Under the pieces are notes generated by a model. The model was not told the origin of the DNA. It did not search any database and was given only the letters and a program-made list of their open reading frames with translations. A stretch of DNA of 64,000 bases from Chrysemys picta bellii (Eukaryota; Chordata; Testudines; Emydidae): positions 16,516,572-16,580,571 of the forward strand of contig NC_088800.1 of the NCBI RefSeq assembly GCF_011386835.1, in the 5' to 3' direction. Both the position numbers and the translations under genes were made by a program. Positions within the stretch are counted from its first letter, which is position 1. Each line of letters opens with the position of its first letter. This document shows positions 1 through 12,295 of this stretch, one piece after another.

Positions 1-779
1 GAGTTTGTTATCTGGTAATACTAAAATATGAGAGAAGAGCTTTAGAATTAGGAACTTACCTAAGAACAGATGTGGGGACAATTTCTCCATTCCAGCTCCG
101 ATACGTGAGTTGGCTTATTGATCTCTTCTACACTAAGCTAGTAGGAAAATTCTTGATCTCTTGTCTTCTAAAATATGCCAGATTTAGCCATCTCCTTAAA
201 AGGTGTTGAGCTGGATTCTCCATTGCAGATATTTACACCAGGGCAAAGAGTGTGAAATGCTACCGTTCTTGTTTTGGTAGCACTTTGTACTAGCTTTGCC
301 CTGTTAATGACTGCACAAGGTGCAGGGCAGTGTAGAGTCGAGGTCCAGGTTTGTTATATGCACCCAAAAGTTTAGGTGCTGATTTCAACTCTCCATACCT
401 TCTACAGATGTGCACCGTTTAGCTTGGAAACCTCAGGAGACCATGTTTCTTGGGGAATTTCTGGCACTGTCCGCTCTGGGTCAGGCAGGAAACATCACAA
501 AAAAGGCCCTTTCTAGCTGTCTTTTGATGGTTCTTCCTCATGCTGCCAGACAATCGCCAGGGCTAATGTAAAGAAAAAACCCTGAATAAATGTTAACTCA
601 GCATTTCAAAAAAGGTGGGAACAGGTTTGATTTTTAGACATGGGGGAGAGGGAGAAATTCTTAATATTTCTCAATCAAAACTCCATCTTTTCCACCTCAC
701 ACTCCCAATGCCAGGTACAAGGGGTTTTGTTTCAAGGGGAATTAGGGAAAAAAACAACAGGCTGTTCTCAAGAAGGAGG

Positions 780-960
780 CATATTGGGTCATAGACAAGT
801 GGGGCAAAAAACTACTATTTATAGGAAGAACTACCCTGTCAGATTTATTAGCTACAGCAGAAAGTACTAATGAACAATTACAGGCAATGAGATGAGCACT
901 CACACATTTAACCCAACAATTGAAATTAATCCAATTTATTACAACTCTCAGGAGACTAAA
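780..960 (+). pseudogene. Possible decayed retroviral (env-like) fragment
   Basis: Read from about 841, this gives a short Leu/Gln-rich, coiled-coil-like stretch (motif ATAESTNEQLQAM) broken by a stop at 893-895. This resembles the heptad-repeat region of a retroviral transmembrane envelope protein, but no fusion peptide, cysteine motif or LTR could be found next to it. It is far too short and broken to function. It could equally be chance sequence, so the call is tentative. Confidence 0.2.
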
Positions 961-1255
961 TTATTGCGTGCCACAGGCAGAGGCTAGAAAGCTCTGAGGT
1001 AGTGCCGGAGGCCCCTGCAGCATCCGGCAATTGATTAAGTGAGAGACTCCCAGATGATCCAGGCCCCACATTGCAGAGGATGGGGGGGAAAAATCCACGG
1101 TCATTGCCAATCTGACTAAGGGGAAAATTCCTTCCCAACTCCGAATATGATCAATTAACCCCTGAACAGGTGAGGAAGAACCAGCCAATCCAGAACCTGA
1201 GAGAGAGAATTCTCTGCACCACCTCACATAGTGATTAATTGGTGCCAGGACTTGC

Positions 1256-1319
1256 CAGTTCCGAGCCCCGGCAATCGCTGGGCCTGGCAGTTCTGAGCCC
1301 CAGCAATCGCTGGGCCTGC
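1256..1319. repeat. Two-copy 32-bp tandem duplication
   Basis: Positions 1256-1287 and 1288-1319 are two abutting 32-bp units, each opening with cagtt and carrying the core gcaatcgctgggcctg. They differ at only a few positions. This is a recent local duplication inside an otherwise unclassified interspersed repeat (about 960-1330). Confidence 0.85.
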
Positions 1320-1484
1320 CATGTCCGTTATGAAAGTTTAAAAAAAATTGCTTGAGCCCAGGCACCTCCTTCATTGCAAATTAAGCACTGACCTCACAGC
1401 ACTGTCCCAGCACCAGCAGTGGTCATCTCTGATGTTTCAGAGGAAGAAGATTTTAAAAAACAAAATAAAACCCAAAACGCAACA

Positions 1485-1486
<2 letters not shown>

Positions 1487-1521
<35 letters not shown>
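1487..1521. repeat. (TG)n microsatellite
   Basis: About 17 uninterrupted TG units are followed by a G-rich run. The long His/Thr or Cys/Val reading frames across it are artefacts of the dinucleotide repeat. Confidence 0.97.
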
Positions 1522-1522
<1 letters not shown>

Positions 1523-1918
1523 TGGTGGGGGGGGATCCCTTTCTGACCCCTGCACGTGGACAGCTGAAACCCAGAAGCATGAGATTTTAGGAACATAAGA
1601 CATGAACCGGAAGGGACCCGCAGGGCTGCTGAGCCCTGCCCCTTCCCAGCACAGGCAATTCCATCACACAATCCCACTCATAAATTTGTCAGGCTCTCTT
1701 GTAAAACTAATTAAGTGGCTGCATTCTGGGTGTGTGAGGTTCCGGGGAATTCTCCGCTGGCCAGCTACAGGCAGAATAAAAATGGGAAACACTGTCACTG
1801 TATCGCAGACCAGTGAGGATTCTGTAGGAAGATGGATAGCAAGAAAGAGTGTTTGCCATTAAACATAAGCAATATAAAGAAAATGTGAATCAAACAGGCA
1901 AGGTTGTGTGCAGCATTT

Positions 1919-2247
1919 ACTTTGTGGCTGTCTACCCTCGGAGCTAGGGGTGTGATTCCCAGCTCAAGTAGACATACTCACACTGGCTTTTATTGAGCCA
2001 GCATGCTAAATATAGTAGTGTAGCCATGGCATGGAAAGCAGCGGCACAGGCTAGCTGTCCCGAGTACAAGCCTGCCTGAACCCCCTTGGTGCATAATGGG
2101 GTGGCTAACGTGTGCTACTGCTTCCCGCTGCCTGTGCTAACACAGCTACGTTACTGTTGTTAGCACTCTAGCTCCATGAGCGCTAACAAGCGAATGTCTG
2201 CTTGAGCTGGAAATCGCACCCCTTGCTCCAAGTGTAGACATAGCTTA
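1919..2247. mobile_element. Chompy-like MITE
   Basis: The ends are inverted copies of a tgtctac motif (tggctgtctacc on the left, gtgtagacatagc on the right) and the interior shows no coding potential. Similar ends occur on the elements at 20554 and 36447. Chompy is a MITE family known from crocodilians and turtles. The name is assigned from memory of the terminal motif. Confidence 0.55.
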
Positions 2248-5200
2248 AAAGATGTAGCAAAAGCTCCTTGGAGAAAGGCTGATCCAAACCCCATTGTAAT
2301 CAATGGGAGCGGTTCCGTTGACTTCAATGAGGCTTTGGATCAGGCCCAGGATATGTGCAAGATTAAACATAAAAAAAACCCCAAATATTTAGTTTGAGAG
2401 AAGAAACAGCCAGGAGCATCCTTGAGAAATAAAATCGCTGGGAGGGCGTAGAATGCAGATCTAGAGGAAATCCATTTTTAATATTGTTCTGAAATAAATG
2501 ACAATTCTTTTACATCTGGATGATGATAAAGAGTGGTAAGAAGTGGGGAAAGGCTTTCTGCCACATTAGATAGAACAGACTGGAGCTAATGTTGTGGTTG
2601 TACGTGCTTTGCTTGAATGCTAGTAAAATGAATAATTTTAAATATTCCATGGTGCTAATGGGGTCGGAGTCCCAAAAAACTGAAAAGCAGGCAGACTCTC
2701 TCTCTTTTTATAATCCAAGGGGGTGAGGGGAAGAAATCTATGAACATGAATTTAATTTGAATATTGGTTAATTTAAATAGCCAAAAATGGAAATATGTAC
2801 TTCACTGATGTACATATTTTACAGATAGAGAGGTTGACGGAGAGACAACCAAATGGAAAAAATAGACAGACAGATTAGTTAAACACTGTCTGAGGCTGCA
2901 GTGTTTCTATCAGATTAAGGGTACAATTTCCAAAAGCACCTATGTGAATTAGGAGCCAAAAATCCCATTTTCAAAAATGACTTAGGGCCAGATTGTCAAT
3001 AATATGCAGGCCCCTAAAGATCCCATTGGGAGTTAGCTGCCTAGGTGCTTCTGAAAATCCCACTAAGTGCCTAAAATTACATTCCTAAATCTGATCCCCA
3101 GGTTCCTTCTGGTTTTGATTAGAACCCAGGATCAAAGCTTGAGGGTTACGTTCTGATACGAAGCTCTGAATATGAACCTCCATAGAATTTAGAGTGGTTC
3201 TGATTTGCCGTTCTATTTTGCCTTCTGTCTGGCCTTGGTTCAGCAAGCCATCCCTGTTCACCAAAGCACATGCTTACCTTTAAGAACATGCTTAAATCCT
3301 ATTGACTTTAATGGAATTTAAGCACATACTTAATTTTAAGTGTGTGATTAATTGCTTTGCTGAGTAGGGATGGACTTAAGCAGCTGCTTTGCCAAACCAG
3401 GGCCTCCGTTAGATAGACACACAGAGTAAAGTGATTTATTTCTATGTATATTTGTATTTTGTTAGTTTAATTCTCTAGTGTGATGGCACATGATAAATCA
3501 AGCAAGTGTTTTATTCTGCCACACTGGCCATGCAATGTGGCTAACCACATCACTCTGGTTATGTAAATAAGGCTCAGCTGCTGACTGCGATTGGTGGCAG
3601 CCATCTAGCTGATACTTGACATCCCTCTGTGAGTGATGCCAGCAATACGGAGCCCATGAAAACTGATTGTAAACTGCTTTGCATCTGGCTTCGCTAATTT
3701 TTGGACAATCACAAAAATAGTTCTGGTGTTCAAACAATAAAGGCTATGCTACAATATTCAAAGCAGCAACGTTCTCTTTCTTCTGACCAAACCACTATGG
3801 AACTGGTTTGCAAGTCACTGACGCTGGGCTTTCAGACGGCAGGTGTCCAAATGTCACTTGTCAGCAATCTGCCTATCTCCAGCTAGCAACTCTCAGCATG
3901 CCGGCTGTAAGCAACAACTTAATTTCAAACTCAATTTACAGTGCTGCAGAGTGAGACCTTCCTGTCTCCTTGCGAACTCTCGAGCAGATTTCTTTCACAT
4001 CTGTCTCTGAATGTGCCCCATGAGCTGCTTGTGCATGCCAAGTGTTTAATGGGAACCAGCAGTAAAGCCCACATGCTCCTGGCTATGCCTGGCTTTGTTT
4101 TCCACATGGAATTTACAGTACATGAGGACTTCGGAGCAGTAGTCTCTTCCAAGAAGCATGCCCACCTTTTCTGCAGTATGGCCCTACTATTACATTGTTA
4201 AAGGGGAGTTTGAAGTTCTGGCTGCTGTTACAAGAGGTGGTTTGTTGTTTTTTGAAACAGCCCATTAAAGGCACCATTTTAGAACTAGTATGTGAAATAC
4301 ACTTTTACATTTAAAAAAAAAAAGACGCAAGGCAATTTTCTTATCTCACATCAAGCTAAGTGAGCAAAAGCATACACTTAACAAAGTTATATTTAGAAGC
4401 TGGTTAGTGAATATTTAACATTCTTGTCAGTGCTTAAATGTTGTGCATGTCTGTGCTGGTATTAAATACATGCAATCATGACATTAATGCCAGAGCTCAA
4501 CACTCACAAATAATAAAACTGTCTCTTTTAATTGCAGTACTGCAAATCGAAGAGCTGTTTTTCAAAATCAGATGTTCTTATGATTATCTGAACTTCCCTT
4601 TGTGTTTCACTAAGTAAGGGAGAGGCCAATGATGGGAGATAACTGAAAATAACATTCAAGAAAACAGCCCTACTATTGGGGCTCTCTTGATTTGCAGTGT
4701 CTCAACCATCCACCATAGAGTCTCCTTGTGCAGGGGCCAGTGACAGGTCTGTGCATTGACTGATGTGCACAAACAAGGGCACTAACACCTCTTTTCAGTT
4801 AGGGTCTGTCTGTCCCAGTTGAGCGATCTTGTGAGCCTAGTGAGTCCCAGACTGATCATATGCAAAAAACCACTCGCCCCATAACCTTGTGACAACACAA
4901 GAGAACTGAGGCCAGAGTCCAAGCTTGGGCCCTTACTTCTGCTCTATATGGTCTGGGAACACTGTAGAAGCAGCACATTCATCACATGGGTGGGGGAATT
5001 ACCTTAATTTCTCTAGCAATCCTTCCAGCTGGCTCAAGGAGCACTACAAATGGGCTATTCTGTTCCACATGTAGGCCTACCACTATGATGCAGATTGAAA
5101 GCGGGAAGGGGTAACGACTGAAGGGCGATAGAGCTAATGACTGATATGGGTAACATCCCATCAAAGAATTAGTCCCTATCAGTGTTCGTCTACACTTCCT

Positions 5201-5334
5201 TTTTCCTCTGAACAGCGTGTAGTTGGTCCCATTCTTCACTAGAAGCTGAATAAAGTTACTAGATACAGTGGGTAAAAGAGATGCCCTTCTTCTGATAATC
5301 TGGAAGCCTGTCCTGTGTCTGTCATTGTCATGCT

Positions 5335-5510
5335 TCTATGTAATAGCTTAGCACTTTTCATCCAAGGATTTCAAGGTGCTTTACAGATGGAGAAACTGAG
5401 GCAGAGAGAAATGCAAGTAATTTAGCCAGTGTCAGAGCCAGAAAAGAATGTAGCTTTCCTGGCTCCCAACACAGTGCCTTATCCCCTAAACCATGTTACC
5501 TTCCACTGGA
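5335..5510 (+). mobile_element. MIR/CORE-type SINE fragment
   Basis: The segment contains the hallmark MIR core order: a gatggagaaactgaggcaga block, then a weak 'gtcagagccag' block, then a segment matching the ttaacc...ctatgc region (here cttatcccctaaaccatg). It is diverged and old. It lies in an intron with no visible effect on splicing. Confidence 0.65.
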
Positions 5511-6798
5511 AGGCCAAAGGAGGATAACCTGTATCAAACTGATGTCTCTTTATCTTTACAATCAAGTGAGAACATCATGTTTCATTTAAAAAGAGGCCAT
5601 GTCCATTTTTTTTAAAACCCCTCTTCCCGTGCCTCTCCGAGATCTCTCAACATCAAGCCTGCCCTTTGTTCCTAATAACTGCTGTGTAGGTCTCTGCTGA
5701 AATGAAATACATGCCAGTGTAACATTCTTTATAGCACAGTGTTTACTTAGCGAGTTTATTACCTATTTTTACTGGAATAATGTGAAATGTAGGCAGTCAA
5801 ATAAGCCTTTCCTGCTTCTTTTTCTTCAAGCGAGCTGAGCCAGGAAGGAGGAGTGCATCATGCATATGTTTTAATGAAATTACAGTGCTGAGATTATTTT
5901 GCTTTCTCATTGTTCATGCTGGCTGGAATTCACCCCCTTCTAGCCAACGCACGCAAAGTCTTTCATTCCTTGGATCCTCAAAGTAGTTAGGTGCAGCATG
6001 GCCTGGCAGGGGGGCCACTGCACTTCTGCATGTAGAGTCTCCACCAGTTTGGACCGAGCTGGCGCAGAAGGAAACATTAAGTGTGCGCTGAGGGAGGGAC
6101 CAGTGGTTCAGCATTTACAGGGGTCAAGTGGCTTGGAAACCACCTGTGGGTTCTTCTAGCCCATCCGCTGAATTAGCAGCTGGGATGGGTCACACGCTGC
6201 AGTTTATTCAGGATTTCTGCACAGAGTGGCTCAATCTGTTCCTGATGAAGGTAGCCGCAAAGTACCTATTGGTTTCCATGGGATTTGACCAGCAGTGACC
6301 CATGAGCCATGGCATACACCCAGAGTCTTTCCCAGTGTCCCATAATTATAGATACAACTATGAAAAATTAATTATGGGCTGATATAGTGGGAGGATTCCC
6401 AGTGTTCAATAGCTCTGACACCTCGTTGCTTGCAGCTAAACTTTTCCCTATGCGTCAGGCTACAGTACAAACCTAGTCGTGTTCCAGGCAGTATAAAAAT
6501 TCTTTTTAGGTTACTGTATAGTCTCTTTTAAAGGTGGAGAAACTGGACACAGTTAACAGCAGCTGTTACTTTAGGGCCTACCAAAGTGACCCAAACAAAC
6601 CCCACAAATCCTACATCCTCTGTAGAGGATTTCTCCGTCAGACTGTGACTCTTGTGCTCTGGGCTTCCCCAGCCTTGAGGTGCCTGCCAACAGATTTTGT
6701 GGACTCAGGTGCTTAGTTCATTACCCCCACCAGCAATAAGTCAGCTGGTATATGCGGTGTTTGCAGAATAAACATGGAAATGCATCTTGTTCCCTTAG

Positions 6799-6974
6799 GG
6801 AGAGCAACCTACCTTCACATAGGAGAAGTGATTGACGGAGTGGACATGAGGGCGGAAGTAGGGCTGCTAAGCCAAAACATAGTGGTGATGGGAGAGATGG
6901 AGAGGCAATGCTATGACTATAGCAATGGTTTATGCACCTTCTTTGATTTTGACACCTTTGGGGGACACATCAAG
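6799..6974 (+). CDS. CEMIP: CEMIP exon A (first in window; pre-PbH1 segment)
   Basis: This exon encodes fragment residues 1-59, including YLHIGEVIDGVDMRAEVGLL and FFDFDTFGGHIK, both conserved in CEMIP and CEMIP2. The acceptor is tgttcccttag, and the exon opens with two bases of a split Gly codon. The donor is aag|gtattg. The ATG at 6774 is intronic. An earlier AG at 6765-6766 would also keep the frame open but would add residues absent from the family, so the later acceptor is preferred. Confidence 0.9.
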
Positions 6975-7770
6975 GTATTGTATAAGTCCTTTACTGATAC
7001 TCTTCTACACAGAACCAAACAACATGCACCTAGTAAGGGGGCCATGACATGGCAGGGAATGTCCTGTGAGTGGAGGCCTGCAACATAAACAAGCCCTTCC
7101 TAGAGTAGACCATAGATTCAACTCCTGCTTCTCTTTTCTTTGCAGGGCTCACCACACCCCTTCAAACATTACCTTGCCAGACTGGCTGGGGCTCAGCACT
7201 CACAGGTTGCAGAGTTTGGATCCAAAATCCAACTTCCCCAGGGTTTGGTGGTGCTCAGATCTGGGGCTTCCATTCAAACCCATCTCCCCTTAAATCTATC
7301 ACAATTGCTTTATGAAAAGCATTACATGCAAACAGGTTTGCCAGAGTTTGCAAACTAGGAAGCATCTGCTGTGCAATGGTTTATGATTACTCCAAATTCT
7401 ACCCCTGCTATCAACCATCATTGTCTAAGACTTGCTCTGCCTGACTAATATGAAACAGAGAGACCAGGGGGGTGAGGTAATATTTTTTATTGGACCAACT
7501 TCCACTGGGGAGAGTGACAAACTTTCGAGCTTACACAGTGCTTGAAGAAAAGGTCTGTGTAAGCTCGAAAGCTTGTCTCTCTCCCCAGTGGAAGAGTTGG
7601 TCAGAAGTTGGTCCTATAAATGATATTACCTCACCACCACCACCCCCTTGTCTCTCTAGTATCCTGGGACAGACACAGCTACAACAACACTGCATGCAAC
7701 AGCGAATAATATGAAACAAGCTGCCAGATGTTCCTACTGACACTTGACTGGTGTTTTATTTGTTCTGCAG
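6975..7770 (+). other. CEMIP: CEMIP intron A-B
   Basis: This 796-bp intron contains the 249-bp inverted-dimer retroposon at 7458-7706, which ends only about 64 bp before the acceptor. The first half shows nothing else I can name. Confidence 0.85.
7446..7718. mobile_element. Inverted-dimer retroposon-like element with 12-bp target duplication
   Basis: The direct repeats taatatgaaaca at 7446-7457 and 7707-7718 are identical and flank a 249-bp insert. The insert folds back on itself: the left arm (gtgaggtaatatttttt...) is matched in reverse by the right arm (atgatattacctcac...), around a loop near 7540-7560. The right end carries the turtle-wide motif ending in agctacaacaacactgc. Single-orientation relatives lie at 20877 and 63262. 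A 12-bp duplication points to target-primed retroposition rather than a cut-and-paste MITE. Confidence 0.8.
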
Positions 7771-7980
7771 ATTGGTCTTGGTTTTAAAGCTGCCCATATT
7801 GAAGGTTTAGAATTGAAACATATGGGCCAGCAGAGAATGGGACACTATCCAATTCACTTCCACTTGGCTGGAGATGTGGATGAGAAGGGAGGCTACCACC
7901 CTCCATCCTATGTGAAGGGCGTCTCCATTCACCACACCTTCTCGCGCTGTGTCACAGTCCACGGCTCCAATGGCTTGCTG
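7771..7980 (+). CDS. CEMIP: CEMIP exon B (PbH1 core)
   Basis: This encodes residues 60-129 as 70 whole codons, phase 0 at both ends. It includes ELKHMGQQRMGHYPIHFHLA, GDVDEKGGY and SIHHTFSRCVTVHG. The His-rich HFHLAGD and IHHTFSRC motifs are a hallmark of the CEMIP/CEMIP2 beta-helix, where PbH1 repeats form the presumed hyaluronan-acting groove. The acceptor is ttctgcag and the donor ctg|gtaaga. Confidence 0.96.
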
Positions 7981-10900
7981 GTAAGAAACAGCGGTTTGAT
8001 GACTGCCTTCCTGATCAAGATGTCATTTGATTCCCAGCCCAATTGCTGTCCCTAATAACATGAAAATGATACTCAGGCCCCTGAAACAAGTCTCATTACT
8101 GATAGAATTGTAGAGTTAAACCAAATGCTCTTCTCTTTTGCCCTGGATTTATTGAGTGATATTAATATGAATATATTTCAACATGTGTCTAAAACACAAA
8201 TCCAACATAAGAATGTAAAACCAGGGGCCAAATTTTATACATGACTCAGAGCTGACAGGGCTTTCAAATGCCATTGTATTCAGAGATTCCTGCAGACAAT
8301 CCCATCTACAACGGGTTGTTGAATCTATCTATAAACAAATAGTTTACTGTTAAAGAAGGTAATCACCAGATCTAAGGTTACTTTAATTTGCTAATAAGGA
8401 TTTTTGTTTGAAATTCCCATTCACAACGTAAGCAGTCAGAGACCTCTGATTTAACAGAGCTGTTTGTCAGAACACTAAGGTGATCCTGTAGGTTTCCTAT
8501 AGTACAACATCTATTTATCAGGTAAGTTACAGCACAGGAGAGTGCATGTAATGACCACTGCAGCAGCAGCAGCAAACTCCCTGCACCTCTGGGCAATCAC
8601 TCTACTTCAGAGTAAAGAACACAATGAAAAACATTCTCACAAGACTCCATCAGTGCTGCTTTCCTGGGGCATGAACAGTACAGGGACTGGAGTTGAGTTT
8701 AATTCAAAAAGGCTTTGATCAGCAAATGCACACCTTCTGTATCACTGTTATGCTAGCTCTAAGGGCTTTGTCATGGAGCACTGTTTGTCGTCTTAGTGCC
8801 TTCTCAAATAGAAGCAGGTTCTGTTGATCACATTTAGTGTGTTCCTTAACTTTAACTTTATGTTGTTTTTAAGATTATTTTGAAAGCCGCGCACGTTAGA
8901 AATTAGAGCTAGGACCCCATGTCCGTCCACCCAACTGCTTGTGGATATCTAGGCCCAAGGCCAAAAAGTACAATTTGGCTGTTAGTACTGAAACCATATA
9001 ACCAACCACCATATACATTCATTTTGTGAATGTGTGAGAGAGAAACCTTGGCCCCACATTCAGAAAAGGTTCCGAAATGTGTTTTGAAAGCAGAGCTTTT
9101 AAAGGCATGTAACAAACATCAGAACTGACTTCTCAGCTTTTCCCAAGCATCAATCCAAAACAGTGGCCTCAACATGCCTGTTAGTTCCTCGGGAATCCCA
9201 CATTTTTCCTGTGTTGGCACCACATGTGAAAAAAAGAATCCGAGCTAATATACAAAAGTGTTTTTAACAGGTCTCTAACCAGCCAAGATCTCAACCCTGG
9301 GCATAAGAGATCAGTGTTTTAACATGAGACCACCAGCATGCCATGCCACTGGCTGTTTCAAATGATGGTCATTGAGCACTAGGAATTCTCCTAGTATATC
9401 ACTGGTATTTTAAAAACACCTGCACTAACTTTTCATTGAACCATTGTAAGAGCTAGCACTGTTCAGGCTCAACATTTTTCATCCCTCATTTTGTTTTCAA
9501 CAGGATCCTAAAATCTGCTGTAGACTTGGTTTCTGAAAAATCTGTTCTACTTTACCTTATCTACATTTTATTAGACATCCAAGGTGTATAGCTGCTTTCC
9601 AATTTAAAGCCATCCATGTAGCAGCACTAAGAATGTAACTAACACACAGCCTGGAAGAAGAGAATTGCCAGGAGTCTGTTTGTCAAGTAATGAGAAGGTT
9701 CCTAATAATGGCACCATAAACACATCCTCTAGCTATGTGGCAGTTACACAGCTGTTGATTAGCAGAGGGATGACTAAAACCTCAGCTCTGATTCTAATTT
9801 TAAACCCTGTGTCTCTATTGACTGATGCTTGTTCTCACTGCCAAACCAAATACCCAGAGAGTGGCATTTCACGGGTCAGCTGGGTGGATTTATATTGGGT
9901 ATTTGGAAATTTTCAGTCCCTTGTGCCTTTTCCAAATAAAAACCATATCATTGTGACTAGGAAATACTGTAAGGATCCCTGTTCTCAGGCTTTTCTAGCC
10001 AAGACAGCAATGATGAAATGCAGACAGGCTGATGTGATTGAAGAAAACTGCTTAATTCTGGGGTTGTTACTCAACAACTGTGATTCTTTGAGGGGCCTTG
10101 GCGTTTGATCCATGGCAAGTTATTTAAAGGAAACCTCCACTAAAAGAGAAATGCAATTGTACAAAAAACCTACATTGATCATTTAATCTGTTTATTGTTT
10201 TACTTTTAAAAATGTATAATTTATTAATCTACACTCATTACCTCCAAAAAGTTGATTTTGCACATTTTATTTCAGCTGCATGTTTGTTGCCCTCTGTTGA
10301 AATGAAATGCCCAATGAAAGAAATCCCATGCTGTGCAGTCTAGCTGTTTGTCCCGTTGCAGCACAAAAGAGGATTTCTAAAAGTTTGATAAACTACACCG
10401 ATGTAGTTCATTTCAATTAAAAATGCATTCAATCTCATTACCCTATAATTGGACGTATGCCCCGAGCAATTCCTCCTCAGCTGATCCTGCAGCGCTCTTT
10501 TCTGCTATGAAATCTAGTTTTCTTTCCCCTGGAGATACTACCTGAAGTCACAAAAACACAGCCAAATCTCCAACGAGGAAAGTACCATTGTTATTACCTG
10601 TACTTCTAAGATGGTCTTCACTGTAGTATCTGGGCACCATTTATTTAAGTTAGCTAAGTTATAGAAGAGAAAATCAGGAAACCGTAATCTCCTGCCCGCT
10701 TCTCCTCACATATCATTCACTGCCTCTGTGAGCAGATAGAGCCAAGGCATAACCTGCCAGGAGACCAGTTGCCTTGGTGATCTTTGAGTGAACTAGTCTC
10801 TCAGTAGACACACACACAAAATTTGCTGGAATATTAGGCCTCAAACCAGCAAAGCACTTGATCAGATTATTACATTTAGGTATGTGAGTGGTCCCATTGA

Positions 10901-11943
10901 CTTCCAGTATTTCCATTGGTTTCAATGGGACAGCTCACCGGCCTAGAGTTACAGGCTTGCTTAATGCTTTGGTGAATGAGGGGGGAGGCACTTGGGTATT
11001 TTGTAACAGTTAAATCATTGTTAAAGCAGCTTGGAAATTTCCATGCAGACTCTTCACTGGGCTCTCAGGTTACTAGTGTCACAAATTATTTTGCTTTTAG
11101 CACCCTTGGCAGCAGGCTCAGAAATGTCAACGCTATAAAAGATTAGAAAGAAAAAATAAACACATGTCACTGTTTGCTCCTGGTGGCAGAGTCCTCTTCC
11201 TGTGCATTTACACACTGATGCTGAACGCCTGTCGCTGGACAATCAATAAATAGCTGTGGCTGGCTCGAACCTAACCTGTTCTACGCTTGTCCACAAGCAT
11301 ATGTTCACTTTAAGGGCAGGGATGGCCTTTCTCAAACCGAACGGGTTGAAATGGCCTTGTTGCCGTAATTACGTAATTGAAACTGTCCAGGATTGCTGCA
11401 ATACGCTGGCCAACTTTCCCTCTCCATTATACCACTGCAACCCCATTGATCAAATTCTGCTGTTACTTACACCCTGGTCAGAGCCACTGAACTGGCCCAT
11501 AGGGTGCAGGCTGAAATGGAAGCTGTTATCAAGGATGCACATGAAATGAAGCCTGATAAACTGTCTGGCAGAACTCGAGAGAGCTGTGCTACTGGGGATA
11601 AGCAGGAGTGTTATCTAACTGTTACAGTGATATCTGCTCTCAGTAATCCAACTGAGCTACATGGCAATTGCTTTATTTAAAAGGGCACTGTCAAATCTAG
11701 CCATAAATTACACTTAAAATAAGCGTATAGACTAATTGTAAGGTTTCTGTGAAATTTAATTCCCCCCCCCATGCATCTTTTTAACAAACAAACCTTGTCC
11801 AGCAGTTCCCAAACTTTTCAGCACTGTGCTAGTGCATGAGAATCCGAAAATGAAACAGTTCCATATTTGTCAGTTTCCAGGCTGAGTCATCCCAGGGGCC
11901 AGAAATAGGAAAAGGAATGAATCAAGTAAAGGGTGACAAGTAA

Positions 11944-12022
11944 ATCAGCTGGTGTAAATCAGTGTAGCTGCTTTGACTTCAGTGGAGCTATTCTGACTTA
12001 CACCAGCTGAGGATCTGGCCCA
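11944..12022. repeat. Fold-back repeat (ggtgtaaat family)
   Basis: The left arm agctggtgtaaatcag and the right arm cttacaccagctgagg are inverted copies around a ttgacttcagtggagc centre. The same fold-back design recurs at 14125-14240 and 19052-19146. These look like copies of one small palindromic family spread through the introns. Confidence 0.7.
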
Positions 12023-12146
12023 GAGCCACAATCCCACATTAGGGATATCTGCCAAAGGAGATGACACAGTACAGCATTCCAGCCTATGCCAATATATTGG
12101 CTTCCCTCTTACAATACTAGCAGATGTTTACCTCTGCAATGGTACT

Positions 12147-12295
12147 GAACCTATACAGGTTTCAGAGGGGTAGCCATGTTAGTCTGCATCAGCAAAAACC
12201 ACGAGAAGTCCTTGTGGCACCTTAGAGACAAACAAATTTTTAGTCTCTAAGGTACCCCAAGGACTCCTCGTTGTTTTTGCTGAACCTATACAGGG
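12147..12295. mobile_element. Second fold-back retroposon with ~15-bp direct repeats
   Basis: The stretch ctgaacctatacagg occurs at both edges (12144-12158 and 12280-12294). The insert between them reads cagcaaaaaccacgagaagt on the left and its inverse (ggactcctcgttgtttttgc) on the right, with a short atttttag loop. It is a different family from the element at 7446 but has the same architecture. Part of the shared edge may belong to the element rather than the target. Confidence 0.7.

Larger units (their letters stand above)
1..6798 (+). other. CEMIP: Upstream CEMIP intron (partial)
   Basis: No coding exon was recognised. The stretch ends at the polypyrimidine/AG acceptor (6797-6798) of the first visible exon. 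It contains a possible retroviral scrap near 780-960, a 32-bp tandem duplication, a (TG)n run, a Chompy-like MITE, fold-back repeats at about 2270-2350 and 3235-3410, and a MIR-like SINE. The rest (about 3500-5300 and 5550-6790) shows nothing I can name. Confidence 0.75.

Noticed and set aside
1348..1677. Three overlapping frames rich in Cys-Val or His-Thr
   Set aside because: They are produced by the (TG)n microsatellite.
6764..6798. Alternative start of exon A at the AG ending at 6766
   Set aside because: It would keep the frame open but add residues not found in CEMIP relatives. The acceptor at 6797-6798 gives the expected Gly-x-x-x-Tyr-Leu-His-Ile-Gly start.
6774..7088. 104-codon open frame beginning with ATG as a separate small gene
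   Set aside because: Its middle is CEMIP exon A. The ATG is intronic and the frame runs past the donor at 6975 into the intron.
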